Assembly: GCF_900454495.1 (NCBI RefSeq)
Contig: NZ_UGSI01000002.1
Span: forward strand, 558,001-622,000
Source of the DNA: Paenibacillus macerans
GTDB taxonomy: Bacteria; Bacillota; Bacilli; Paenibacillales; Paenibacillaceae
Length of the DNA: 64,000 nucleotides
Direction of reading: 5' to 3'
Shown here: positions 17,246 to 26,397 of the stretch, in pieces
Layout: each line of letters opens with the position of its first letter
Numbering within the stretch: position 1 is the first letter of the stretch
Position numbers and translations under genes: made by a program
Notes under the pieces: generated by a model
Told to the model about the DNA's origin: nothing
The model's input: only the letters and a program-made list of their open reading frames with translations
Databases searched by the model: none

Positions 17246-18887
17246 AGTGTTGATCATTGACGATGAAGAACCGCTCCGTGAGGCGATCCGGATTTTAGGG
17301 GATTGGGAAGGCCTTGAGGTTGACGAAGTGCTGGAAGCGACGGATGGCAAAACCGGACTGGCCATGCTGGAGCGGCACAAGCCCGACCTGGCGATGGTCG
17401 ATATGAAAATGCCCGAGCTGAACGGCGTCGAGTTCTTAAAAATCGTGGAGCGCGATTACCCGGAGCTGCTGACGATCGTGATTAGCGGTTATAACGATTT
17501 TGAGTTCACCCGTCAGGCGATTCACTCCAGGGTATTGGACTATTTGCTCAAGCCGATTAACCGGCATGATCTCAACCAGGCGCTCCGCAAAGGCATCGAT
17601 TTGCTAAACGCCAAGCGGCAGCTGAAAACCGAATCGATTACCCGCAACATTGCGTTTAATATGTCGCTGCCGAAGCTGAAGGAGAAAATTTATCTATCGA
17701 TCATTGAACGAAGCTTCAAACAACATAGCAACCGGGCGTTCCTGCCGCTGATCGGGGCGGACGATCCCCTGAACCGTTTCGGCGCGCTGGTGCTGCGGAT
17801 CATGAATATGGAAGCCATCAGGGACAGCCGGTTCAACAGCGATACCGAGCTGCTTTATTTTGCGGTGGCCAATGTGGTGAGCGACGTGGGCGGGGGCGAC
17901 ATGCTCTGCTTCAGCTTTGCCAATCCGAAGCAGGAGCGCGAGATTATTGCGGTGTATACCGCGGGGGGCGGTTATCCCGAAGAAGTCGCTTTCCGCGCGG
18001 AAAAAATGATGCGCAAGATCATCAATACCCTAAGCGAGCTGTTTGGTTTACAGGCAGCGGGAGGGATCGGCCCTTCGAGCCCAAACATCATGGAACTGGC
18101 CGATTCCTATGAGACGGCGGTCAGTTCGATCCTGGCCATCGACCTATTAAAGCTGAAGGGAATGGCCGTGATCGGCGACAAGGGGAGAGCTGCCGCGAAG
18201 AATATCTACTCTTTCACCGGCCGGATGCCGCTCCTTCGCGGGGCGCTGGAAGCCGGCAATCTCCATCATGCCAAATCGGTCATGGGGGATTTTGCCAAGA
18301 AGATCAAAGCTGCGGACGCGTTCAGCATCGGGGCGGCCGACCGGACGCTGCGCGAGATCGTCGTCCTCTTAAGCGACATGGCCCTGGATCTTGGCGTGCC
18401 GGGGGACGCGCTGCCGCGTTCCGGCGATGAAAGGGCGCTGCGCGCGCTGGGGCTGCGGACCGATTTTGCCGGCTTCGACGAATACGAAGAAGTGCTCCTG
18501 CGGCTGACGGAGTACTATCACGAACAAATCCGCCGCTTGCTGGCGGCCAACCGGCCGTTTCAGGTCGACGACATCAAGGAGTACATCGACAATCATTATT
18601 TTGAAGACATTAAAATTTCCATGTTCACCGAAAAATACTTCTTAAGCCGCGAGTATTTAATGAAGCTGTTCAAACAGCAGTACGGGTACGGCATCCACGA
18701 ATACGTGCAAAAGGTCCGCATGGACAAGGCCAAGGAGCTGCTGGACGATCCTTCCCTGAAAATCCAGGAGATTTCCGAAATGCTCGGCTACAAGGACAAA
18801 AATTATTTCAGCAAAGCGTTCCGCAATTACTGCGGGTTATCGCCGACGGAATACCGGTCGAAAGAGGAGGAAGGGGTCAAAAAGTGA
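17238..18887 (+). CDS. Response regulator, REC plus AraC domain (YesN type), system 2
   Basis: The receiver domain carries IIDDEEP and phospho-Asp55 in LAMVDMKMP. The 549-residue protein ends in an AraC double helix-turn-helix (KISMFTEKYFLSREYLMKLFKQQYG, then KIQEISEMLGYKDKNYFSKAFRNYCGLSPTEYR). It probably activates the permease operon and the binding-protein gene through the repeated motif at 15307 and 18901. Confidence 0.95.
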   Translation: MYKVLIIDDEEPLREAIRILGDWEGLEVDEVLEATDGKTGLAMLERHKPDLAMVDMKMPELNGVEFLKIVERDYPELLTIVISGYNDFEFTRQAIHSRVLDYLLKPINRHDLNQALRKGIDLLNAKRQLKTESITRNIAFNMSLPKLKEKIYLSIIERSFKQHSNRAFLPLIGADDPLNRFGALVLRIMNMEAIRDSRFNSDTELLYFAVANVVSDVGGGDMLCFSFANPKQEREIIAVYTAGGGYPEEVAFRAEKMMRKIINTLSELFGLQAAGGIGPSSPNIMELADSYETAVSSILAIDLLKLKGMAVIGDKGRAAAKNIYSFTGRMPLLRGALEAGNLHHAKSVMGDFAKKIKAADAFSIGAADRTLREIVVLLSDMALDLGVPGDALPRSGDERALRALGLRTDFAGFDEYEEVLLRLTEYYHEQIRRLLAANRPFQVDDIKEYIDNHYFEDIKISMFTEKYFLSREYLMKLFKQQYGYGIHEYVQKVRMDKAKELLDDPSLKIQEISEMLGYKDKNYFSKAFRNYCGLSPTEYRSKEEEGVKK

Positions 18888-18900
18888 ACTGGACGATCAC

Positions 18901-18920
18901 TCCACTTTTTTACCCTTAAG
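18901..18920. promoter_or_regulatory. Shared putative operator, binding-protein side of system 2
   Basis: TCCACTTTTTTACCCTTAAG is the reverse complement match (17 of 20) of the motif at 15307-15326. It lies about 114 bp before the binding-protein start. Confidence 0.55.
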
Positions 18921-18982
18921 TCACCACTTATCTACATTTTTATCGCTGCACCTTTTCTTTAGAATAAGGAACATAGAAAGCG

Positions 18983-18996
18983 TGAAACTGCTTTCA
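18983..18996. promoter_or_regulatory. cre-like catabolite-control site before binding protein 2
   Basis: TGAAACTGCTTTCA matches the CcpA consensus TGWAANCGNTNWCA except for one T in place of C. It lies about 38 bp upstream of the start codon. Confidence 0.55.
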
Positions 18997-19033
18997 AAGA
19001 ATGAACAACGACAAGAAAGTGGGGGCGTTACGA

Positions 19034-20359
19034 ATGAAGAAGAAAATCTTGGCCCTGTCGTTCAGCCTTGTGCTGCTCATGGGTCTGCTGTCCGCTTGCG
19101 GTGGCGGCGGAAACAATGCCGCGGGGGGCGGAACGAATGGCGCGGGTGCAGGGAACGGCGGCACAACGGATGATTCCAAACCGGTCACGATCAACATGTT
19201 TACGGCTTCTCCGGAATATACCGACGCTTTTAACGCCTATATCGCTGAATACAAAAAAGTGAAGCCCAACGTTACGATCAACCTGGAAATCATGCAGTCC
19301 GACTATAATACGGTGTTGAAATCGAGAATCGCCGCAGGCAGCACGCCGGACGTATTCCAAACGACAGCCGGCGGAGATATCGACACGTTTGCCGAATACA
19401 GCGCCGATTTGACGGATCAGCCGCTGGCGGCAGCGATGACGGACGCCGTTCGCGCCAACATGACCTCTTCCGACGGGAAAGTGCTGGGCCTTCCGGTTAA
19501 AGGCAATCTGTTCTCGCTGATCTACAACAAAGATCTGTTTGAACAAGCCGGCATCACAACCTTCCCGAAAACGACGGCCGAACTGGACGACGCTATCGCG
19601 AAGCTGGAAGCCAAAGGCATCAAGCCGTTTGCCAACGCCTATAAAGAATGGTGGGTATGGAAACACGTATTCCAGCATTTCGTCAACGCGGCGGCTCAAG
19701 ACAAGGGCGTAACGTCGAAGGACCTGGTGAACAGCTTTATCGCCGGCGACGCCAAAATCAAGGATTATCCGGTGCTTTACAACAACTTCTTTGACTTCGT
19801 TGACAAAACGGTTAAACATGGCACCGACAAACCGCTGGAACGCGACAGCAACGCGCAAATCAGCGACTTCGCCACCGGCAAGGCGGCGATCATGGTAGGT
19901 AAAGGCGCATGGGACGAAGAAGCGATCAAGAAAATCAGCCCGGACATTAAAATCGGGATCGCCGGATATCCGGTCAGCGACAAACCGGAGCAAGCCACGA
20001 TCATCACCGGCGCCGACCAGGCGCTGCGGATCAACAAGGATTCCGCCGTCGTCAACGAAACGATCGAATTCTTCAATTGGCTGTATACTTCCGATTACGG
20101 CAAGAGCTGGTTCTCCAACGTAGCGAAGGTCATTCCGCCGATCAAGGACGCTCCGCTTCCGGAGCTGGATATGCCGAAGCAAATGAACGAAATTTTGCAA
20201 TCCGAACCTTCGGGCGATCTGGCGATTAACTACTCGCTGGATACGTTCCACCAAAAATTCGGTGAAATCATGCAAGCTTACATCGGCGGCAGCAAAACGA
20301 AGGACCAAGCCGTGACCGAAATCGAACAAGCATGGGTTCAACTGGGCTCCGCCCAATAA
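19034..20359 (+). CDS. Sugar-binding lipoprotein of ABC system 2
   Basis: This is a 441-residue CUT1 extracellular binding protein. The start chosen is the ATG at 19034, which follows AGTGGGGG and opens a lipoprotein signal peptide with lipobox LSAC and Cys22; an upstream in-frame ATG at 19001 lacks a good ribosome site. The mature part begins with a Gly/Asn-rich linker, followed by sugar-binding-protein segments (FTASPEYTDAFNAYIAEYKK, FSLIYNKDLFEQAGI, FATGKAAIMVGKGAWDEEAIKK). It ends at a strong terminator, so the alpha-galactosidase downstream is expressed mainly from its own signal or by readthrough. Confidence 0.94.
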   Translation: MKKKILALSFSLVLLMGLLSACGGGGNNAAGGGTNGAGAGNGGTTDDSKPVTINMFTASPEYTDAFNAYIAEYKKVKPNVTINLEIMQSDYNTVLKSRIAAGSTPDVFQTTAGGDIDTFAEYSADLTDQPLAAAMTDAVRANMTSSDGKVLGLPVKGNLFSLIYNKDLFEQAGITTFPKTTAELDDAIAKLEAKGIKPFANAYKEWWVWKHVFQHFVNAAAQDKGVTSKDLVNSFIAGDAKIKDYPVLYNNFFDFVDKTVKHGTDKPLERDSNAQISDFATGKAAIMVGKGAWDEEAIKKISPDIKIGIAGYPVSDKPEQATIITGADQALRINKDSAVVNETIEFFNWLYTSDYGKSWFSNVAKVIPPIKDAPLPELDMPKQMNEILQSEPSGDLAINYSLDTFHQKFGEIMQAYIGGSKTKDQAVTEIEQAWVQLGSAQ

Positions 20360-20386
20360 ACCGGCAAAATTAATGAACCCATCCTT

Positions 20387-20427
20387 TTTAACTCAGCACC
20401 CCGGGTGGTGCTGAGTTAAATTTTTGC
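20387..20427 (+). terminator. Terminator after sugar-binding protein 2
   Basis: TTTAACTCAGCACC pairs perfectly with GGTGCTGAGTTAAA, followed by TTTTT. Confidence 0.9.
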
Positions 20428-20512
20428 AGAGGATAATGCTCCGGGTTCACGAAATCAATCAACAAGGGTCTGCAAGTTCAGCGATTTTTTAATAGGGAGG
20501 CTGCTTATTCTT

Positions 20513-22612
20513 ATGTCCCAACTTATTCATGTTCAGGAAAACGGACTTCACCTGGTGCTGGAGGTTACGCCGGAGCAAGATGTGCGGCTGTTTCACTTTG
20601 GTACGGGCGAGCTGCGGGAAGGCGCGATTTCAAACGGGCAAAAGCCGGGCTTCCGGCTGATGGAGCTGCAGCTGACGGGCGAGGACCGCGCGGAATATCA
20701 CGGGCGGACGCACCGGGCCACGTTCCCGGGGCTGCGCATGCGCTACGAGGCTCATGCCGATATACGCAATAAGGCCGGCCGCAAGCTGGAGATCGTGCTG
20801 CGCGATCCGGACACGTCGCTGCGGGCGGTGCAGCATTTTCAATTCTACGACGGTCTTCAGACTGTCAAGGCTTGGGTAACGCTGAGCAACGAGGGAACGG
20901 AAGAGTTGGGCGTAGAATACGTTTCCTCCTTCGCCTTAACCGGTCTCGATAAGGAAGGCGCGCTTGACCGCGACGACAAAATGGCGCTGTACATTCCGCA
21001 CAGCGGCTGGCAAAGCGAGCTGCAGTGGCGCACGTACAGCCTGCCGGAGCTGGGTATGTCGCATTTGACGGACCGCAGCTCCAAGCGGGTTTCCTGCAGC
21101 AATACCGGTTCGTGGTCGGCTGCGGAGCATATCCCGATGGCCGTGCTGGAGAACCGGGAAGCCGGAAGCAGCCTGTTTTGGCAGATCGAGCATAACGGCT
21201 CCTGGCATTGGGAGATCATCGATCAGAACGACTTCCTCACCCTTCTCCTGAGCGGGCCGACGGAACACGATAATCATTGGTGGATTTCGCTCGCGCCGGG
21301 CGAGGAGTTCGTCAGCGTCCCCGTCGCGGTGGGCGCCGCGCTCGGCGGGTTCGAAGAGGCGATCGGGCAGCTGACCGCGTACCGCCGCCGGATTCGCCGC
21401 CCGAACGCGGACAACCGCGATTTGCGGATAATTTTCAACGATTACATGAACTGTCTCTGGGGTTCGCCGACGACGGCCAAGCTATTGCCGCTCATCGACG
21501 CCGCGGCCGAAGCAGGCTGCGAGTATTTCTGCATCGATGCCGGCTGGTATGCGGCGGGCGAATGGTGGGACGGCGTGGGTGAATGGATGCCGTCGCCGGA
21601 ACGGTTCCCGGAAGGCATCAAATACGTGCTCGATTACATTCGCGGCAAAGGGATGGTTCCGGGGCTGTGGCTTGAACTGGAGGTGATGGGCATCAACAGT
21701 CCGAAGCTGGCCGGCACCGATGACAGCTGGTTTTTCATGCGCCACGGGCGGAGAGTCAAGGACCGCAGCCGCTATCAGCTCGATTACCGGAACCCGCGGG
21801 TGGTCGCCCATGCGAACGAAGTGATCCGCCGCCTGGTGGAGGATTACGGGGTAGGCTATATCAAGATGGACTATAACATCAACGCCGGGATCGGCACGGA
21901 GACGGACGCGGACAGCTTCGGCGACGGCCTGCTTCAGCACAACCGCGCTTATCTGGCTTGGCTGGACGGTATTTTTGCCCGGTACCCGGACCTCGTGATC
22001 GAAAACTGCTCAAGCGGCGGGATGCGAATGGACTATGCGATGCTCAGCCGCCACAGCATTCAGTCGACGAGCGATCAGGAAAACTACGTCAATTACGCGG
22101 CCATTGCCGCCGCTTCGCCTTCGGCGCTGACGCCGGAGCAGTCGGCGATCTGGTCCTACCCGCTGCGGGAAGGCGACGATGAAGAGGTCGTGTTCAACAT
22201 GGTGAACGCGCTGCTGCTGCGGGTCCACCAAAGCGGGCATCTGGCCGAGCTGAGTCCGCGCCGGCGGGAGCTTGTGAAGGAAGCGCTGGATTACTACAAA
22301 ACGATCCGCAAGGACATTCCGGAGGCGCTGCCGTTCTGGCCGCTTGGGCTGCCGAAGCAGCAGGACGAGTGGATCAGCCTGGGGCTGCGCCGCGGCGGCT
22401 CGGTTTATTTGGCCGTGTGGCGGATTGGCGGAGCTTCGCCGACCCGGACGCTTCCGCTTCCGGCGCTGCGGGGCGAGCAGCTTGACATCCGCTGCGCTTA
22501 CCCGCAAGGGTTCGACTGCTCGTGGAGCTGGGACGCCGAGCGGGGCGAACTGCAAGTGACCTTGGCGAGTGTGAAATCGGCGCGCCTGTTTGAAATTCAC
22601 CCGAAACGATAG
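20513..22612 (+). CDS. Alpha-galactosidase, GH36 family
   Basis: This 699-residue cytoplasmic enzyme would hydrolyse alpha-1,6-galactosides such as melibiose or raffinose. The N-terminal half is a beta-sandwich and the central part is a barrel. The proposed nucleophile is Asp453 in IKMDYN and the acid/base is Asp521 in STSDQENY; CSSGGMRMDY lies between them as in the family. There is no signal peptide, so the sugar must be imported first, most simply by the adjacent ABC system 2. A good AGGGAGG ribosome site precedes the ATG. Specificity for galactose is inferred from family membership. Confidence 0.92.
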   Translation: MSQLIHVQENGLHLVLEVTPEQDVRLFHFGTGELREGAISNGQKPGFRLMELQLTGEDRAEYHGRTHRATFPGLRMRYEAHADIRNKAGRKLEIVLRDPDTSLRAVQHFQFYDGLQTVKAWVTLSNEGTEELGVEYVSSFALTGLDKEGALDRDDKMALYIPHSGWQSELQWRTYSLPELGMSHLTDRSSKRVSCSNTGSWSAAEHIPMAVLENREAGSSLFWQIEHNGSWHWEIIDQNDFLTLLLSGPTEHDNHWWISLAPGEEFVSVPVAVGAALGGFEEAIGQLTAYRRRIRRPNADNRDLRIIFNDYMNCLWGSPTTAKLLPLIDAAAEAGCEYFCIDAGWYAAGEWWDGVGEWMPSPERFPEGIKYVLDYIRGKGMVPGLWLELEVMGINSPKLAGTDDSWFFMRHGRRVKDRSRYQLDYRNPRVVAHANEVIRRLVEDYGVGYIKMDYNINAGIGTETDADSFGDGLLQHNRAYLAWLDGIFARYPDLVIENCSSGGMRMDYAMLSRHSIQSTSDQENYVNYAAIAAASPSALTPEQSAIWSYPLREGDDEEVVFNMVNALLLRVHQSGHLAELSPRRRELVKEALDYYKTIRKDIPEALPFWPLGLPKQQDEWISLGLRRGGSVYLAVWRIGGASPTRTLPLPALRGEQLDIRCAYPQGFDCSWSWDAERGELQVTLASVKSARLFEIHPKR

Positions 22613-22710
22613 ACCTAAGGATTATGTGTAACAGAAACGAAGAAAATTGATCCGCAGAAACAGAACCGAAGTCGTGTTCAGGCAGGCCTTTTGAGACTGG
22701 TTGAATACTA

Positions 22711-22749
22711 GCAACACAGCGCCGGAAAACCGGCGCTGTGTTGCTTTTT
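22711..22749 (+). terminator. Terminator after alpha-galactosidase
   Basis: GCAACACAGCGCCGG pairs perfectly over 15 bp with its complement around AAAA, followed by TTTTT. The remaining bases to 22918 hold no gene; a small ACGCC/GGCGT hairpin with a T run lies near 22883-22902. Confidence 0.92.
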
Positions 22750-22918
22750 GACATTATAGCTAGAATTTATAAAATTAAATATCCGGGAAATGGGCGGATA
22801 AGGTCGCTGGTGTCCGTTAGAGCAGCGCCCAAAGTTTAAGAAGAGCCCTCCTATTCGCTCCCAAGTAAAAGTCAGAGCCGCTAAAGGACGCCGTTAGGCG
22901 TTTTTCTTATTTGCTTTA

Positions 22919-23350
22919 TCATGAACGCGGTCCTGACGGCATCTCCTGGATGCGGCAATTATGGAAGGCGGCAATGAGCCATTTATCAGCCTGTCTAACG
23001 ATAACATTCGTATTGATGGAGCCTCTGTCGTTAGGATCCTGTTCGGGATCGCCCAGCTTAACTTCCCCGATCCCGTGGACAACGGCGACATCCGGCGTAA
23101 TATAACGAGGTTGAAGATCGGATGTAAAGTTGGATTCCATTTTTGACCCGCGAAGCGGACCGTTAAACAACCAATGGTGAACTTCGGCAATTTGCTTTCT
23201 GCCTTTTATATGCTGGCCTATAAAAGTAACATAATCGGCGTCTTCCGTGAAGCATTCCCCGTATGCGGTCCCGTCGCCGTCGTTCCACGCCTCGTTAAGC
23301 GCTGTAAAGAGTTCTCTGATTGCGTCTAGGTCTTTTTCCCGATTTTCCAT
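22919..23350 (-). CDS. SnoaL-like/DUF4440 (SgcJ/EcaC-type) protein
   Basis: This 143-residue protein has the NTF2-like fold pattern of the SgcJ/EcaC group: AIRELFTALNEAWNDGDGTAYGECFTEDADYVTFIGQHIKGRKQI, then a beta-rich C-terminal half ending KWLIAAFHNCRI. Members are often small cyclase-like or ligand-binding proteins; no specific reaction can be assigned. I start at the second methionine because AGGATCA lies at the right distance. It is divergent from a MarR gene, with a shared AT-rich promoter region that contains a palindrome. Confidence 0.85.
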   Translation of the reverse strand: MENREKDLDAIRELFTALNEAWNDGDGTAYGECFTEDADYVTFIGQHIKGRKQIAEVHHWLFNGPLRGSKMESNFTSDLQPRYITPDVAVVHGIGEVKLGDPEQDPNDRGSINTNVIVRQADKWLIAAFHNCRIQEMPSGPRS

Positions 23351-23462
23351 ACTTGATCCTGTCCTTTCCATTAAGGTTTGATCATCGATTGGTTAAACTT
23401 TGGAGCTGTGATATACTGTTGCCGAATAAAATCTTAACCATGATGAAATCTTAATTAAATAA

Positions 23463-23484
23463 TTATCTTAATTAATCAAGATAA
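23463..23484. promoter_or_regulatory. MarR operator candidate
   Basis: TTATCTT and AAGATAA are perfect 7-bp arms around an 8-bp AT-rich centre in the 160-bp divergent region. It lies 27 bp before the MarR start codon, so autorepression is likely. Confidence 0.55.
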
Positions 23485-23510
23485 ATTAATCATATATAGG
23501 AGGTTTCTTT

Positions 23511-23999
23511 ATGTCAAGCGATAATTATCGGCCATGGCCGAACCTGACGCCGCTGCAACAGGAAATTGTTCTGGAATTGCGCGAAAACGGGACCCGGGCC
23601 GTGATGCTGCATCAGACGATTTCTGAAAAGATCGGCTTGAATGCGACCGATCACAAATGCCTGGATTATTTGCTGAAAGCCGGCCCTGTAACCGCAGGGC
23701 GTCTGGCCGAATTAACGGGGTTGACCACCGGAGCGGTTACAAGTGTAATCGATCGCCTGGAGCAAGCGGGATTTGCGACCAGAGACAAAGACCCGAACGA
23801 CCGGAGAAAGGTGCTGGTCAAAGCCGTTTCCGAAAAATCGGAGCTGATTTCGTCTCTGTTCGATTCCGCGCTAAAGGCCACTCAGGAACTGGTAACTCGT
23901 TATAATGAACAGGAAAGCCGGATCATTCTTGATTTCCTTAAGCAATGCAACGCCATGACATTAGAAGAAATGGACAAATTAAAACAGAACAGCTTATAG
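23511..23999 (+). CDS. MarR-family transcriptional regulator
   Basis: This 162-residue dimeric regulator has the winged helix LDYLLKAGPVTAGRLAELTGLTTGAVTSVIDRLEQAGFATRDKDPNDRRKVLV, including the conserved DxRxxR-like wing. The ribosome site AGGAGG precedes the ATG. The divergent SnoaL-like gene is its most likely target along with itself. The inducing ligand is unknown. Confidence 0.92.
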   Translation: MSSDNYRPWPNLTPLQQEIVLELRENGTRAVMLHQTISEKIGLNATDHKCLDYLLKAGPVTAGRLAELTGLTTGAVTSVIDRLEQAGFATRDKDPNDRRKVLVKAVSEKSELISSLFDSALKATQELVTRYNEQESRIILDFLKQCNAMTLEEMDKLKQNSL

Positions 24000-24012
24000 T
24001 AACTCCGCAGTA

Positions 24013-24068
24013 TTGACATGAAACCAAACGGTTGCTTAAAATGATATTGAGAAACCTTTTGGTTTCAT
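24013..24068 (+). promoter_or_regulatory. Promoter with two ArsR-type palindromes
   Basis: A -35 TTGACA (24013-24018) and a -10 TAAAAT (24037-24042) are spaced 18 bp. GAAACC-AAAC-GGTTGC (24020-24035) lies between them, and the perfect GAAACC-TTTT-GGTTTC (24051-24066) follows 31 bp later, near the likely start of transcription. The sites fit repression by the ArsR protein encoded by the second gene of this operon. Confidence 0.65.
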
Positions 24069-24095
24069 AAAACAAATCGCGAAAGGACGAACATC

Positions 24096-24545
24096 ATGGA
24101 TCAAACCAACAACCCGCATCATCAAACCGGCGGAAGCGGAGCACTGCCGGATATCCGCCATACAATTATGCTGAACGCGCCGATCTCCCGGGTATTGGAG
24201 GCGGTGGCCACCTCGGAAGGGATTGCCGCCTGGTTTATGCCCAACGATTTTCAGCCGGTCGAAGGCTTCGAGTTCCATCTTAACGCCGGGCCTTTCGGCA
24301 ACTCGCCCTGCAAAGTAACGCTGGTGGATCCGCCGCATCGCCTGTCGTTTAACTGGGGCAAGGACTGGACGCTGACGTTTGAACTGAAGGAGCAGGGCGA
24401 TCGGACGGAATTCACCCTGATCCACGGCGGCTGGAGCGCGGAACAAGTGACCGAATTCGGCGAAGCCCACGGGCTGGTGCGCGGCCGGATGGACCAAGGC
24501 TGGGCCGGACTGGTTCAGAAGCTGGCCGCTTACGTCGGAGCGTAA
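24096..24545 (+). CDS. SRPBCC (AHSA1-like) domain protein
   Basis: This 149-residue START/AHSA1-type protein contains HTIMLNAPISRVLEAVATSEGIAAWFMPNDF near the start and DRTEFTLIHGGWS, then GWAGLVQKLAAYV at the end. These small hydrophobic-pocket proteins bind lipophilic ligands and are often paired with an ArsR regulator, as here: the next gene begins 2 bp after this stop. No catalytic role is assigned. Confidence 0.9.
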   Translation: MDQTNNPHHQTGGSGALPDIRHTIMLNAPISRVLEAVATSEGIAAWFMPNDFQPVEGFEFHLNAGPFGNSPCKVTLVDPPHRLSFNWGKDWTLTFELKEQGDRTEFTLIHGGWSAEQVTEFGEAHGLVRGRMDQGWAGLVQKLAAYVGA

Positions 24546-24547
24546 CG

Positions 24548-25024
24548 ATGGAGAGCGCTGCCGCGAAGCATGACGTGTTTCAAGCGATCGCCGATCCGAC
24601 GCGCCGGGAAATGCTGCGTTTGCTCGGCGACCGGGAGCTGCCGCTCAAGGACATCAGCGGCCGCTTCCCGATGAGCCGCACGGCGGTCTCCAAGCATCTG
24701 CGCGTGTTGGCGGAGGCGGGGCTTGTCCACGAGCGCAAGGTAGGACGCGAGACGCGCTACCGGCTGGACGCCGACCCGCTGCTGGAGCTGAAGCGCTGGC
24801 TTGATTACTACGAACGCTTCTGGGAGAACAAGCTGTCCATGCTCAAGCATTACGTGGAATCCGAGCCGGGGCAATCGGCGGAAGGACTTAAGCTGGCGGA
24901 AACGAGCGAGTTTAAGCCGGGACAAGCAGAAGGGAAAAATCCAGGGACAGGCCAGGGGCAGGCGGAGGGACTTAAGCGCCGGTGCGCAGGGAAAGCGAAT
25001 AAACGGGGCCGTACGCCGAAATAG
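24548..25024 (+). CDS. ArsR-family transcriptional regulator with a long basic tail
   Basis: The first 95 residues are a typical ArsR winged helix: DVFQAIADPTRREMLRLLGDRELPLKDISGRFPMSRTAVSKHLRVLAEAGLVHERKVGRETRYRLDADPLLELKRWLDYYERFWENK. No cysteine metal site is seen, as in SRPBCC-linked members. The last 55 residues or so are Gly/Lys/Gln-rich low-complexity sequence (QAEGKNPGTGQGQAEGLKRR), unusual for this family, and the gene runs into a Family A repeat. The tail may come from erosion of the original stop codon. Confidence 0.9.
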   Translation: MESAAAKHDVFQAIADPTRREMLRLLGDRELPLKDISGRFPMSRTAVSKHLRVLAEAGLVHERKVGRETRYRLDADPLLELKRWLDYYERFWENKLSMLKHYVESEPGQSAEGLKLAETSEFKPGQAEGKNPGTGQGQAEGLKRRCAGKANKRGRTPK

Positions 25025-25225
25025 CGGTAAAAAAGGGCGTTATTTTGACCGGACATGCGAAAGTGGCACGAATAGCGGAATTTTATGTCGCTAACTTTTG
25101 CAACTGCCTGTTGAGAGGCGGCAGAAAGGAAGGTCACTCTAGAAATAGAGACAAAAAATTCCGCTAAGGCCCGAAAATGAGGCGAAAAGGTGCGGATAGG
25201 GCCAAAAATTACCGCTATTTTTTGG
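25018..25225. repeat. Family A intergenic repeat, copy 3
   Basis: AATAGCGGTAAAAAAGGGCGTTATTTT (written here as adjoining half units) begins at about 25021. Further units are near 25071-25095, 25144-25166 and 25190-25223. The first unit overlaps the ArsR stop codon. Confidence 0.6.
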
Positions 25226-25398
25226 AAAGGCAAGGGTTGCCGATAACAAGCACCGAAGGGTATCACAACAGAAACTCGAGCTTTTTACCGGTTCGGACTA
25301 TGGTATATAATGGGTATGGACTTCATACACCTAGAAAGGTTTTGTGCAAACATGTCCGTTAGAGTCATGCTACCAAAACGCTTAAGGAGGTTGTAGTC

Positions 25399-26376
25399 AT
25401 GAAGTATGCCAGTTTGGGAAGAACCGGGTTGAAGGTCAGCCGTCTTTGCCTGGGCACGATGAATTTCGGGCCGGCGACGGAGGAGCAGGAGGCGTTCAAA
25501 ATTATGGACGCGGCCCTTGATGCCGGGGTCAATTTTTTTGATACGGCCAATGTGTACGGCGGCCCCGAACACCGCGGGCGGACCGAGGAAATCATCGGCC
25601 GCTGGTTCGCGCAGGGCGGAGGCCGCCGCGAGAAAGTGGTGCTGGCCACCAAGGTGTACGGCCCGATGGACGATCCTCTGGACGGCCCGAACGGAGAGGC
25701 CGGGTTGTCGGCTTATAAAATCCGCCGCCATCTGGAGGCTTCTTTGCGGCGGCTCGGTACGGATCATATCGAACTGTACCAAATGCATCATATCGACCGC
25801 AACGTCACGTGGGATGAGCTTTGGAACGCTTTTGACATCGCGCAGAAACAGGGGGAAATCGGCTATGTCGGCTCGAGCAACTTTGCCGCCCGGGATTTGG
25901 TCAAGGCTCAGTATGAAGCCAAGGCGCACGGGGCGCTGGGACTCGTCTCCGAGCAGCACAAATACAGCCTGCTATGCCGGCTGCCGGAGCTGGAAGTGCT
26001 GCCCGCGGCCGGAGAGTTGGGCATCGGCGTAATCCCCTGGAGCCCGCTGGACGGGGGCATACTCGGCGGCAATCTCAACCCGCAGCCGGGATCCCGCACC
26101 GAGAAGCAGGCCGAACGGGTCGAGAAGCTGCGCCCGCAGCTGGAGCGGTTCAACAGCCTGTGCAAAGAGCTGGGCGAATCCGCAGCCACGGTGGCCTTGG
26201 CCTGGACATTGGCCAATCCGGCCGTCACGGCGCCGATTATCGGGCCGCGTACGCTGCAGCAGTTCGAGGAGACGCTGCGCGTCGTCGATGTGGAGCTGAG
26301 CGAAGATACGCTGAAGGCGATCGACGAAATTTTTCCGGGCCCGGGCGGGGAGGCTCCGAAAGCGTACGCTTGGTAA
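25399..26376 (+). CDS. Aldo/keto reductase (NADP-dependent, beta-subunit-like branch)
   Basis: This 325-residue barrel enzyme carries the AKR catalytic tetrad: Asp48 and Tyr53 in FFDTANVYG, Lys85 in LATKVYG and His130 in LYQMHH. The C-terminal NADP-binding stretch is APIIGPRTLQQFEE. It would reduce aldehydes or ketones; the natural substrate is unknown. AAGGAGG precedes the start and a terminator follows the stop, so it is monocistronic. Confidence 0.93.
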   Translation: MKYASLGRTGLKVSRLCLGTMNFGPATEEQEAFKIMDAALDAGVNFFDTANVYGGPEHRGRTEEIIGRWFAQGGGRREKVVLATKVYGPMDDPLDGPNGEAGLSAYKIRRHLEASLRRLGTDHIELYQMHHIDRNVTWDELWNAFDIAQKQGEIGYVGSSNFAARDLVKAQYEAKAHGALGLVSEQHKYSLLCRLPELEVLPAAGELGIGVIPWSPLDGGILGGNLNPQPGSRTEKQAERVEKLRPQLERFNSLCKELGESAATVALAWTLANPAVTAPIIGPRTLQQFEETLRVVDVELSEDTLKAIDEIFPGPGGEAPKAYAW

Positions 26377-26397
26377 TCCGCGGTTTTCATAATATGC

